Shown: positions 1 to 5,748 of the stretch, piece by piece
Position numbering within the stretch: the first letter of the stretch is position 1
Layout: every line of letters starts with the position of its first letter
From: an uncultured Faecalibacterium sp.
Lineage (GTDB): Bacteria; Bacillota; Clostridia; Oscillospirales; Ruminococcaceae
NCBI GenBank assembly: GCA_934518555.1
Contig: CAKSXW010000070.1
Location: 1 to 7,692 of the forward strand
Length of the DNA: 7,692 bases
Direction of reading: 5' to 3'
The notes under the pieces: model-generated
Database searches by the model: none
What the model was told of the DNA's origin: nothing
The model's input: the letters and a program-made list of their open reading frames with translations, nothing else
Made by a program: the position numbers and the translations under genes

Positions 1-884
1 GGCAGGATGCCGTCGGACACCATGAAGGTGCAGCTGCGGATGTGGTCGGTGATGACGCGGATGGAGATGTCGTCCTTGGCGTTGGAGCCGTAGGTCTTGT
101 TTGCGATGTGCTCCACGTGGTGCAGCACGCTCTGGACGGTATCCACCTCAAACAGGTTGCCCACGCCCTGCATCACGCAGGCCAGGCGCTCCAGGCCCAT
201 GCCGGTGTCGATGTTGGGGCGGGCCAGACGCTCGTAGTGGCCCTTGCCGTCGGCGTCGAACTGGCTGAACACCAGGTTCCAGATCTCCATATAGCGGTCG
301 CAGTCGCAGCCCACGCCGCAGGTCGGCTTGCCGCAGCCGTACTCGGGGCCGCGGTCAAAGTAGATCTCGGAGCAGGGGCCGCAGGGGCCGGAGCCGTGCT
401 CCCAGAAGTTATCCTCCTTGCCCAGACGCACCATGTGGTCCGGGGCGATGCCCACCTTCTTGGTCCAGATATCGTAGGCCTCGTCGTCCTGCTCATACAC
501 AGAGATGTGCAGGCGGTCCTTGGGAATGGCCATCCACTCATCGCTGGTCAAAAACTCCCAGGCCCAGGGGATCACCTCGTCCTTGAAGTAATCCTGGAAG
601 GAGAAGTTGCCCAGCATCTCAAAAAAGGTGCCGTGACGGGCGGTGATGCCCACACGCTCGATATCCGGGGTGCGGATGCACTTCTGGCAGGTGGTCACAC
701 GGTGGCGAGGGGGCTCTTCCTGGGCCAGGAACCACTTCTTCATGGGGGCCATGCCGCTGTTGATCAGCAGCAGGCTGGGGTCGTTCTTGGGCACCAGGGG
801 GAAGCTGTCCAGGCGCAGGTGGCCCTTGCTCTCAAAAAAGCTCAGGTACTTTTCACGCAGTTCGTTCAAACCGGTCCATTGCAT
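1..884 (-). CDS. alaS: Alanine--tRNA ligase, N-terminal 294 residues (3' end beyond window)
   Basis: Cytoplasmic class II aminoacyl-tRNA synthetase that activates alanine with ATP and charges tRNA-Ala. The visible part is the catalytic core. Class II motif 1 region is about residues 44-71 (MAPMKKWFL then CQKCIR), motif 2 is about 83-100 ([18 protein letters not shown]) and motif 3 is about 224-234 ([11 protein letters not shown]). A Cys-rich insert at 184-195 precedes [11 protein letters not shown], as is common in Firmicute AlaS. The family is usually about 870-880 residues, so roughly the first third is seen; editing and C-Ala domains lie outside. The start is ATG at 884, with a GAGGAG ribosome binding site 9 nt upstream. 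The gene sits behind its own promoter and a T-box leader (965-1267), so expression should rise when tRNA-Ala is uncharged. Identification is secure. Confidence 0.98.
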   Translation of the reverse strand, partial: MQWTGLNELREKYLSFFESKGHLRLDSFPLVPKNDPSLLLINSGMAPMKKWFLAQEEPPRHRVTTCQKCIRTPDIERVGITARHGTFFEMLGNFSFQDYFKDEVIPWAWEFLTSDEWMAIPKDRLHISVYEQDDEAYDIWTKKVGIAPDHMVRLGKEDNFWEHGSGPCGPCSEIYFDRGPEYGCGKPTCGVGCDCDRYMEIWNLVFSQFDADGKGHYERLARPNIDTGMGLERLACVMQGVGNLFEVDTVQSVLHHVEHIANKTYGSNAKDDISIRVITDHIRSCTFMVSDGIL

Positions 885-964
885 AGGTTTTCTCTCCTCA
901 ATCGTCCTTGGCGTTTGCACGTCAGTTTCAGGGGTATTTTATGACAGACAGGGCAGGCCGGGGC

Positions 965-1004
965 AAAAAACAAAAAAGCCTCCATCCCAACAATAGGGAC
1001 GAAG
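965..1004 (-). terminator. T-box-controlled intrinsic terminator of the alaS leader
   Basis: In RNA sense (minus strand) CUUCGUCCC (1004-996) pairs with GGGAUGGAG (988-980) through 9 bp including G-U pairs. The run TTTTTTGTTTTTT follows (977-965). The G-U pairs only work on the minus strand, which fixes the direction. The helix lies immediately 3' of the T-box sequence, as expected for the alternative to the antiterminator. Confidence 0.9.
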
Positions 1005-1267
1005 ACTGTTGTAAGAAGCTCCGTGGTACCACCCAGATTGCAAAGGACCCACATGGCATCCCCTGCCGCTTTCGGGCGCATTAACGCTGCACAACGTCCG
1101 GCTTTTTTCACCGGAAGCTCCGGGGCGGCGTGGAATGGACCCTGCCGGAACGCCTTGCAGCTTGGAGGACGTTCTCTCTGGACAGCGGGTTGCACATTTC
1201 TGACCCCATCATTGCCATCTGTCATGATTTCTGCTTGTGTAGAAGGGGCACACTGCCCCTTGCGTAC
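965..1267 (-). ncRNA. T-box leader (riboswitch) of alaS
   Basis: Read on the minus strand, the leader starts just after the alaS promoter and ends in an intrinsic terminator. Seen directly: the hallmark T-box sequence GGGTGGTACCACGG (1034-1021), an AGAGAG kink-turn-like motif at the base of stem I (around 1170), a 7-bp distal stem I helix (GAACGTC with GGCGTTC), and a CGCCGCCCCGGAGC segment (1130-1117). That segment offers GCC alanine codons at 1129-1127 or 1126-1124 as the specifier. Established mechanism: uncharged tRNA pairs with the specifier and the T-box bulge, which stabilises an antiterminator and lets transcription reach the gene. The T-box to alaS terminator distance fits. The exact specifier triplet is my inference; both candidates read Ala, matching the gene downstream. 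Confidence 0.93.
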
Positions 1268-1273
1268 AGTTAA

Positions 1274-1301
1274 ATTATAGCATACACAAATGGTTTGTCA
1301 A
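1274..1301 (-). promoter_or_regulatory. alaS promoter (sigma-A type, extended -10)
   Basis: On the minus strand, TTGACA (1301-1296), a 16-bp spacer and TATAAT (1279-1274) are all consensus, with TGC directly before the -10 (extended -10). The predicted start is near 1267, just ahead of a small GC-rich hairpin and the T-box leader. It begins only about 32 bp after the stop of the upstream minus-strand operon. Confidence 0.9.
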
Positions 1302-1332
1302 CGGGTTTTGGCAAAATTCGCAGCAGGGGGCC

Positions 1333-1746
1333 TTACCGCCCCAGCACGATGCGGATCAGGTTCTTATCCAGCTGGAGGGTGCGGTTCCAGGGGTTCAGGA
1401 TCAGGCCCTGGAGTTCCGGCACCGTCAGTGCCGCCTCCAGCAGCTTCTCTATCTCTGCCAAAAAGGTAGACTGCACCGCCTCCGGGCCCTTCAATTCTTC
1501 CTCAAAGCTGGTAAAGGCATACCACCAGAGGGCGTTTTCTCCGGTGCGGAGGGTCCGCAGCTGCACGGCACCGCCCACAGCCCCCGGCTCCACTGCCACC
1601 ACCAGCTGTCCCCCCTCCTTCATGCGGCGGCGCAGCACCGTAAGGGTGTGGGCCAGCTGCTCCTGGGTAGGCTCCTGCTGGAGGGCCAGCACTGCCTGCT
1701 CCAGCTTTTCGTTGCCCTGCAGGCCTTCGTCTTTGGGTCGGTTCAT
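1333..1746 (-). CDS. SseB N-terminal-domain family protein
   Basis: A 137-residue protein whose whole length matches the SseB_N domain layout: an N-terminal ENEKLEQA-like helix (here NEKLEQAVLAL, residues 12-22), a central beta strand region (QLVVAVEP, 47-54), a WWYAFTSFEEE segment (74-84), and a closing FLAEIEKLL...ELQGLILNPWNRTLQLDK segment (95-128). The family's biochemical role is not settled; the E. coli namesake is linked to serine sensitivity, and the domain is widespread as a small stand-alone protein in Firmicutes. The start ATG at 1746 has an AAAGGA site 6 nt upstream. It is the last gene of the operon, 73 bp after the U32-like gene, with small hairpins in the gap. No intrinsic terminator is visible after it; readthrough would meet the alaS T-box. 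Family call is fairly firm, function unknown. Confidence 0.8.
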   Translation of the reverse strand: MNRPKDEGLQGNEKLEQAVLALQQEPTQEQLAHTLTVLRRRMKEGGQLVVAVEPGAVGGAVQLRTLRTGENALWWYAFTSFEEELKGPEAVQSTFLAEIEKLLEAALTVPELQGLILNPWNRTLQLDKNLIRIVLGR

Positions 1747-1779
1747 AGAGGGTCCTTTCCCGGCCTGGCAGGCCGTGTG

Positions 1780-1798
1780 CAGCAGGGTCAGCCTGCTG
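1780..1798. repeat. Intercistronic hairpin between the U32-like and SseB-like genes
   Basis: The inverted repeat CAGCAGG / CCTGCTG is 7 bp with a 5-nt loop. On the plus strand five T residues follow (1799-1803), but no plus-strand gene needs it. On the minus (transcribed) strand there is no T-run, so it is more likely an mRNA processing or stability element than a terminator. A second short stem (GGCCT/AGGCC, 1762-1774) lies beside it. Confidence 0.45.
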
Positions 1799-1819
1799 TT
1801 TTTGTCATGTAAAGTAGTT

Positions 1820-2737
1820 TCAGAACAGGTCCAGCATATTGTCCAGGTAGATGGCTTCCCGCACCTGGAGCTGGTATTCCGGCCGGACCATGTAATACAG
1901 CAAAAATTCCAGGATCAAAGCACTGCCCAGCCCCCGGCCCTCGATCTTGAACTGGGTAAAGCCCCGGGGCAGGTAGACCTGCTGGATGTCCTGGATGCTG
2001 ATAAAGGCCGGGCTTTCCATGGCTTTGGAAAAGCGATACCCCTCCCCGGCGTCCGGGGCGGCACAATGGTGCTCCGGGCAGGGCTCCCCCAGGTTTTTGC
2101 GGCTTACGGTCTCGTAACACCGTGCCCGGTCCTGGCAGCCCACCCAGCAGCACTCGTTGCACAAAAATTCCACTTTGTCCTTCTGCGCCTGGGGCAGGCT
2201 TTCCAGCTGGGGCAGGGCCTTGTTCAGCCGGAAATCCGGCACCACATACCGGAACTCCGGCCGCCGCAGCTCTGCCTGGAGCTGTTCAAACTTTGTCAGC
2301 ACCTTGGTGGTGGAGGACACCAGATATAGCTCCGGGAACCGCTGCTGCAGGTAGTCTACCAGCAGATCCGAGTGGAGGATGACCCCGTTTTTGCCCGGGC
2401 CCTCCCGGGCCAGCAGGGCGCACAGGCTGTTGCACCGGGGATCCTTCAGGTGTTCCGGCCGCAGCAGGGAGTTGCTGAAGGTGAGCCGGGCTGAGATGCC
2501 GTACTGCCGCAGCAGGGCCAGCACCTGGGCCGGGTCCTCCTCCCCAAAGCCTGCCCGGCCGCCGCCCCACAGGCAGTCTGCCGGGGCTCCATAGATAGAG
2601 CCGATCCGGCACCACTCATAAAAATACTCCCGGTGCTGCCGGTACAGGGGCAGAAACAGCTGATACAGAGGCAGAAACTCAAAGGCTCCCGGCAGGTGGT
2701 ACACCGCCTTTCCGGCGGCAAGGGGGGTTGGGTCCAT
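1820..2737 (-). CDS. Conserved Cys-rich protein with peptidase U32-like features
   Basis: A 305-residue soluble protein that I cannot name. Features seen: GGGR at 58-61, a RLTFSNSLL strand-loop (84-92), YLVSSTTK (138-145), a cysteine cluster CNECCWVGC...C with Cys193, 196, 197, 201 and 207 (plus Cys220 and Cys225), and a C-terminal FKIEGRGLGSALILEFLLYYM segment (263-283). The KIEGR motif, the alternating strand/helix pattern and a mid-protein cysteine cluster recall U32 proteins such as UbiU/UbiV, which have TIM-barrel-like folds and Fe-S ligands. That similarity is an inference; it could be a separate radical- or metal-dependent family. The ATG at 2737 has an AAAGGA site 8 nt upstream. It starts 19 bp after the stop of the NADAR-like/nuclease gene, so the two are almost certainly co-transcribed. 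Confidence 0.6.
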   Translation of the reverse strand: MDPTPLAAGKAVYHLPGAFEFLPLYQLFLPLYRQHREYFYEWCRIGSIYGAPADCLWGGGRAGFGEEDPAQVLALLRQYGISARLTFSNSLLRPEHLKDPRCNSLCALLAREGPGKNGVILHSDLLVDYLQQRFPELYLVSSTTKVLTKFEQLQAELRRPEFRYVVPDFRLNKALPQLESLPQAQKDKVEFLCNECCWVGCQDRARCYETVSRKNLGEPCPEHHCAAPDAGEGYRFSKAMESPAFISIQDIQQVYLPRGFTQFKIEGRGLGSALILEFLLYYMVRPEYQLQVREAIYLDNMLDLF

Positions 2738-2756
2738 GGTCTTTGTCCTTTCTCCC

Positions 2757-4625
2757 TCAGGCTTCCGGCCCGGTAGGGGCAGGCAGCCCGGTCTGCTTGC
2801 AGATCATTTCTGTCAGCTTCTGCTCCATGGTGGCACAGTTGGCGATGCGGTAGGGCCAGAAGTAGGCCACACCCTGGCAGTCCTCCTGGGAGAGGTCACT
2901 GTTCACCAGCAGCAGCTGGTCCGGCGTCACCTGCAATTTTGTGCACAGATCCGCATATTTCCCGTAATCGATGTTCCGGCTGGAGGATTTGGCCTCGATC
3001 CAGAAGAACACCCCGTTTACAGAAAAGGCCACGTCCAGCTCATGGGAGGATCCGGTGTCCGGGGTGCCTGCCAGGATCACATTGGAGCACAGGGACGCAG
3101 CAGCCCCCTGCTGGGTCCGGTATCTTTCCAGCAACTGCCGGGTGCAGTGGACCACATACAGCTCCAGCCAATGGCCGCTGACAAAGTTCCGCACCATCTC
3201 GTTATCTGAGGCCAGGGTGCACAGGATGCGGCTGGTGTTGGCACTGATCTCTGAAAACAGCCCCAGGTGGTCCCAGCTCTGGGCCAGGGCCACCACACGC
3301 TCCCGGGATTCGCTGCTGGCCTCCTTGGGCATCCGGAAGGTGAAGGAATCATGGAATTGGAGGTGGCTGCGGATGAACTGCAAAAAGGCTGCGGCCACCG
3401 GGTCTTGCAGGGCCTGGCCGATCTCCCAGGCCAGCTTTTGCACCGCCAGCGGCGGCAGGTCCTGCTGCCGCACCTGCTGGGTGATGGTGTAGCCCTGCCG
3501 CACCAGATATTCCTCCGCCGTAAGGGGCTCCGGCTCTTGTACCGGGTCCGGCTCCTGTTCCGGCTCCTCCGGGGCCTCACAGGGCTGGTAGTTCAGCTTC
3601 CATCCCTGGACATAGGTGGGGCACCGGGTCAGCTGGGCCAGGGTGTGGTAGTGGGTGTCCGGGTTTTCCAGAGGGAACACCAGCTTGTTCTTTTCCGGGT
3701 TCAGCACCAGGGTGCCCTGGTCCAGGGCTCTCTGGTAGCTGTCCAGCAGCAGGTTGCGGCCCAGTTTTACCACTCCGGCAGCCGTAGCAGCGGAGCACCC
3801 GGCATTTTTAGCCATGGAGATCAATAGGTTCTTCACCTTTGGTGCAAAGCTGATCTCCTTCAGCTGCTCCAGGGTGGGCACTGCGGCCTCCTCAGGCTGC
3901 TGGGCCGGGGCAGGCTCCGGCTCCACCGGGGGCTCCTGGACCGGGGCCGCTGGCTGGGGCGCCGGGGCTGCCGGGCGAGCCGCTGGTTCCGTGCAGGTCT
4001 CTGTCACAAAGGCCTGGTAGGAGCCCAGGCAGTCCAGCTTGCCTGCCAGGGCCAGCCCGGCATACACTGCCGCTGCCCGGGCCGGACTGTTCCGGTCCTT
4101 TTTGGAGCTGCCCAGTTCCAGGTCCGAGAAGGCCCCAAACTTCAGCAACGCCTCTGCCTTTTCCGGGTTCTGCTGCAAAGCCTTGCCGTAGATCCAGTTG
4201 AAAAAGGCGTAGGGGTGGGGCTCCACAGGATAGTCCTGCCCCTCCAGCCGGAAGCCCAGGCATTTTCCGCTTTGCTGGAGCCGGGGATCCTTTTGCACCT
4301 TTTGCCGGGAAAGCTGCAGCAACTCCGGGTAGGGGCCGCCGTTTTCAAACACCTTGGAGGCCTCGTAGACGATGCCCACCGGCACCTCCTGCTCCAGGGA
4401 TGCCAGCCGCAGCGGCAGCTTCATGGCAGCAGCCGCCACCCCCTCCGGCTGGGAGGAGGCCAGGCTCACCTCCAGCGCCGCCACCTCCGGGTACACATCG
4501 TGGAAGGTGTCCAGCACAGCCTGAACGTTCTGGTGTTTGGACCCACTGGCCCAAGGAAAGGTCACCGAGACCTCCTTTACATAGGGGTACTCCCCCAGGG
4601 GGAGATAAACTTTTCGTACTGCCAT
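2757..4625 (-). CDS. NADAR-like (DarT1-associated antitoxin type) / PD-(D/E)xK nuclease fusion protein
   Basis: A 622-residue multidomain protein. Residues 1-207 resemble the DarT1-associated NADAR antitoxin family (DUF6977-like): MAVRKVYLP start, KHQNVQAV (30-37), ASKVFENGGPYPEL (89-102), KDPRLQQSG (112-120), FFNWIYGKAL (141-150), AFSDLE (165-170). A Pro/Ala/Glu-rich linker (213-248) leads to an unrecognised domain (about 250-345), then a second acidic linker (350-366). The C-terminal part (about 369-610) looks like a Card1/DUF1887-type PD-(D/E)xK nuclease: GHWLELYVV (Glu488), HELDV (Asp531), FWIEAKS (Glu544, Lys546), then LLLVNSDL. NADAR proteins remove ADP-ribose from nucleic acids or process ADP-ribose compounds. 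Start chosen at ATG 4625 because GGAGGG lies 6 nt upstream; the open frame extends 73 codons further but runs into the preceding terminator. Domain assignments come from recalled motifs, not a search. Confidence 0.65.
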   Translation of the reverse strand: MAVRKVYLPLGEYPYVKEVSVTFPWASGSKHQNVQAVLDTFHDVYPEVAALEVSLASSQPEGVAAAAMKLPLRLASLEQEVPVGIVYEASKVFENGGPYPELLQLSRQKVQKDPRLQQSGKCLGFRLEGQDYPVEPHPYAFFNWIYGKALQQNPEKAEALLKFGAFSDLELGSSKKDRNSPARAAAVYAGLALAGKLDCLGSYQAFVTETCTEPAARPAAPAPQPAAPVQEPPVEPEPAPAQQPEEAAVPTLEQLKEISFAPKVKNLLISMAKNAGCSAATAAGVVKLGRNLLLDSYQRALDQGTLVLNPEKNKLVFPLENPDTHYHTLAQLTRCPTYVQGWKLNYQPCEAPEEPEQEPDPVQEPEPLTAEEYLVRQGYTITQQVRQQDLPPLAVQKLAWEIGQALQDPVAAAFLQFIRSHLQFHDSFTFRMPKEASSESRERVVALAQSWDHLGLFSEISANTSRILCTLASDNEMVRNFVSGHWLELYVVHCTRQLLERYRTQQGAAASLCSNVILAGTPDTGSSHELDVAFSVNGVFFWIEAKSSSRNIDYGKYADLCTKLQVTPDQLLLVNSDLSQEDCQGVAYFWPYRIANCATMEQKLTEMICKQTGLPAPTGPEA

Positions 4626-4665
4626 ACCACGCCCTCCGATCCGGTGAATGGAATCTGTTCTTTTT

Positions 4666-4694
4666 ATTTTACCACGGTTTGCCTCACCGGAAAA
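4666..4694 (-). promoter_or_regulatory. Probable promoter of the three-gene NADAR-like operon
   Basis: On the minus strand TAAAAT (4671-4666) is preceded by TGG, an extended -10 arrangement. The -35 position 17 bp upstream holds only TTTTCC (4694-4689), a weak match. It sits between the preceding gene's terminator and the ATG at 4625, giving a leader of about 34 nt. Confidence 0.45.
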
Positions 4695-4707
4695 GCCCCA
4701 GAGGCCC

Positions 4708-4752
4708 AAAAAGGCCCCTGCAGGGCCGGAACCGCTCCGTCTGCAGGGGCCT
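4708..4752 (-). terminator. Intrinsic terminator of the NifX-like gene
   Basis: On the minus strand AGGCCCCTGCAG (4752-4741) pairs perfectly with CTGCAGGGGCCT (4723-4712) across a 17-nt loop and runs into TTTTT (4712-4708). It lies 20 bp after the TAA of the NifX-like gene and just before the next operon's promoter, so it separates two transcription units. Confidence 0.9.
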
Positions 4753-4771
4753 GGGGACCTGGGGGTCTTGC

Positions 4772-5164
4772 TTAGTGGCAGCCGTGATTGCCGCAGCCGT
4801 GCTCGCCGCAGGAATGGCCGCCCTCGTGGGCGTGGTGGCTGCACTGGACATTGGGGTCGTAGGCCAGGCTCTGGGCCAGCAGGGCCTGCACCGCTGCATC
4901 TGCGTCGCCGCTGACACCGCCGTACAGCTGGATGCCAGCCTGGGCCAGGGCCACCTGGGCACCGCCGCCAATGCCGCCGCAGATCAGGACATTCACGCCC
5001 TGCTGCAGCAGAAAGCCAGCCAGGGCACCGTGGCCGCTGCCGTTGGTGCTGACCACCTCTGCGCTGGTGATGACGCCCTGCTCCACGGTGTAGAGCTTGA
5101 ACTGCTGGGTGTGGCCAAAATGCTGGAAGATCTGACCATTTTCGTAGGTGACTGCGATTTTCAT
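4772..5164 (-). CDS. NifX/NifB C-terminal-like (dinitrogenase Fe-Mo cofactor biosynthesis family) protein with His/Cys-rich tail
   Basis: A 130-residue protein. Residues 1-103 form the Nitro_FeMo-Co fold: MKIAVTYENGQIFQHFGHTQQFKLY (1-25), then VNVLICGGIGGGAQVAL (57-73) and IQLYGGVSGDADAAVQALL (78-96). Members carry or bind metal clusters in NifB/NifX/NafY; most copies outside nitrogen fixers have unknown roles and often accompany Fe-S maturation or metal genes. No other nif gene is visible here. The last 23 residues (108-130) hold four Cys and seven His, an obvious metal-binding tail. The start is ATG 5164, with AGGAG 8 nt upstream; a GTG at 5173 overlaps the ribosome site and is unlikely. 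It has its own promoter and terminator, so it is monocistronic. Confidence 0.9.
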   Translation of the reverse strand: MKIAVTYENGQIFQHFGHTQQFKLYTVEQGVITSAEVVSTNGSGHGALAGFLLQQGVNVLICGGIGGGAQVALAQAGIQLYGGVSGDADAAVQALLAQSLAYDPNVQCSHHAHEGGHSCGEHGCGNHGCH

Positions 5165-5198
5165 ATCATACACTCCTATTTATAGATCTGATGGTTCC

Positions 5199-5226
5199 AT
5201 TATATCCCCTCCGGCCTAAAAAGCAA
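5199..5226 (-). promoter_or_regulatory. Promoter of the NifX-like gene
   Basis: On the minus strand a consensus TATAAT (5204-5199) lies 16 bp after TTGCTT (5226-5221), a partial -35. The -35 is part of the right-hand end of a 9-bp inverted repeat (5222-5256), so any protein or structure using that repeat could affect promoter use. Predicted start is near 5192. Confidence 0.7.
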
Positions 5227-5256
5227 GGGCTGTGCCCCCCTGCAAGAGCCCTTGCT
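5218..5256 (-). terminator. Terminator-like hairpin upstream of the NifX-like gene
   Basis: On the minus strand AGCAAGGGC (5256-5248) pairs with GCCCTTGCT (5230-5222) over a 17-nt loop and is followed by TTTTT (5222-5218). No minus-strand gene lies directly upstream, so it may stop antisense transcription from the neighbouring plus-strand unit, or be an operator-like inverted repeat. On the plus strand no T-run follows directly, although a small CGGTT/AACCG stem with five T residues lies at 5258-5276. Confidence 0.5.
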
Positions 5257-5347
5257 CCGGTTTGTCAACCGTTTTTGGCCTTTTGGGGACAGAGAAGTTT
5301 TTTACGTTTCTTTGTGTAAAACATCAATGGTCTTTTGAGGGCCGACG

Positions 5348-5356
5348 TGGTACAAT
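5348..5356 (+). promoter_or_regulatory. Extended -10 promoter of the small Cys-rich gene
   Basis: TGG followed by TACAAT (5351-5356) forms an extended -10 element. No good -35 is present 16-18 bp upstream. The predicted start near 5363 gives a short leader carrying AAGGAG (5393-5398) before the proposed GTG start. Confidence 0.55.
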
Positions 5357-5409
5357 AGCAAGCGTTGTGCGCCTGCACAGAAAACCAGGATGAAGGAGCT
5401 GCTGACCCT

Positions 5410-5604
5410 GTGGATACGATCCATTTGTTCCCCGGCGAAGAACGCTGTGTCAATTTTCGAGATGCCGACGGCATCCCCAAAGTGCGTTACACCTATTGCT
5501 CGCTGCACGGCAGACTGTTCAACTGCACCTGCCGTTCCAAAGACGAGGCCCAGCGGCTGTGCGAGGACTGGCTGGTGACCCAGGACCGCTGCTATATCAA
5601 TTAA
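5410..5604 (+). CDS. Small Cys-rich protein of unknown function (64 aa)
   Basis: I do not recognise this family. The frame has the GC-rich third positions of the host and ends at TAA 5604 just before a strong terminator, which supports a real gene. The protein has six Cys (13, 30, 39, 41, 51, 61) in the pattern YCSLHGRLFNCTC then RLC and RCYIN, without signal peptide or membrane segment. A small metal-binding or redox protein is possible but unproven. Start choice is uncertain: GTG 5410 follows AAGGAG (5393-5398) by 11 nt, while the frame stays open back to a TTG at 5365, which has no ribosome site and would sit at the predicted transcript start. An ATG at 5390 opens a different frame with unnatural codon use. 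The gene stands alone between its own promoter and terminator, divergent from the NifX-like gene. Confidence 0.65.
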   Translation: MDTIHLFPGEERCVNFRDADGIPKVRYTYCSLHGRLFNCTCRSKDEAQRLCEDWLVTQDRCYIN

Positions 5605-5619
5605 ACCGACCCTTGACCA

Positions 5620-5650
5620 CCGGACTGCCCCAGGGCAGCCCGGTTTTTTT
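5620..5650 (+). terminator. Intrinsic terminator of the small Cys-rich gene
   Basis: CCGGaCTGCCC (5620-5630) pairs with GGGCAGcCCGG (5633-5643) with one A-C mismatch, followed by seven T residues (5644-5650). It begins 15 bp after the TAA. From here to the next promoter at 5714 I see nothing recognisable. Confidence 0.93.
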
Positions 5651-5713
5651 GCTGGGCCAGCCCCCGAGAAGGCTCCCTGGCAGATAAGATTTGGTAAAGG
5701 CTGCCTTTGCCTC

Positions 5714-5743
5714 TTGACAGCGGCAGCCGGAGACTGTTTTAAT
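5714..5743 (+). promoter_or_regulatory. Promoter of the oadB leader
   Basis: A consensus TTGACA (5714-5719), an 18-bp spacer and TTTAAT (5738-5743, five of six bases match TATAAT). The predicted start near 5749-5750 coincides with the first base of the P1 helix of the leader RNA, which supports both calls. Confidence 0.8.
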
Positions 5744-5748
5744 GGGTC

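Noticed and set aside
42..944. 300-codon open frame on the plus strand
   Set aside because: It is antisense to alaS, whose motifs 1-3 are unmistakable on the minus strand. Its protein is a low-complexity Val/Ala/His-rich shadow produced by GC-rich codons.
866..1225. 119-codon minus-strand frame just upstream of alaS
   Set aside because: It lies over the T-box leader and terminator and overlaps the alaS start; RNA structure explains the sequence, not coding.
1295..2329. 344-codon plus-strand frame opposite the SseB-like and U32-like genes
   Set aside because: Antisense shadow: the minus-strand genes have ribosome sites, operon spacing and family motifs, and the plus frame has none.
4626..4844. 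N-terminal extension of 73 codons on the NADAR-like/nuclease protein
   Set aside because: The extension is Arg/Pro/Gly-rich, crosses the NifX-like gene's terminator and has no ribosome site. The internal ATG at 4625 has GGAGGG 6 nt upstream and begins the conserved domain.
4400..5185. 261-codon plus-strand frame
   Set aside because: Overlaps the strong minus-strand terminator and the NifX-like gene in antisense; Ala/Val-rich shadow without recognisable features.
5390..5578. 62-codon plus-strand frame starting ATG 5390
   Set aside because: Codon third positions look random, and it ends before the terminator-linked TAA; the overlapping frame ending at 5604 has host-like codon use.
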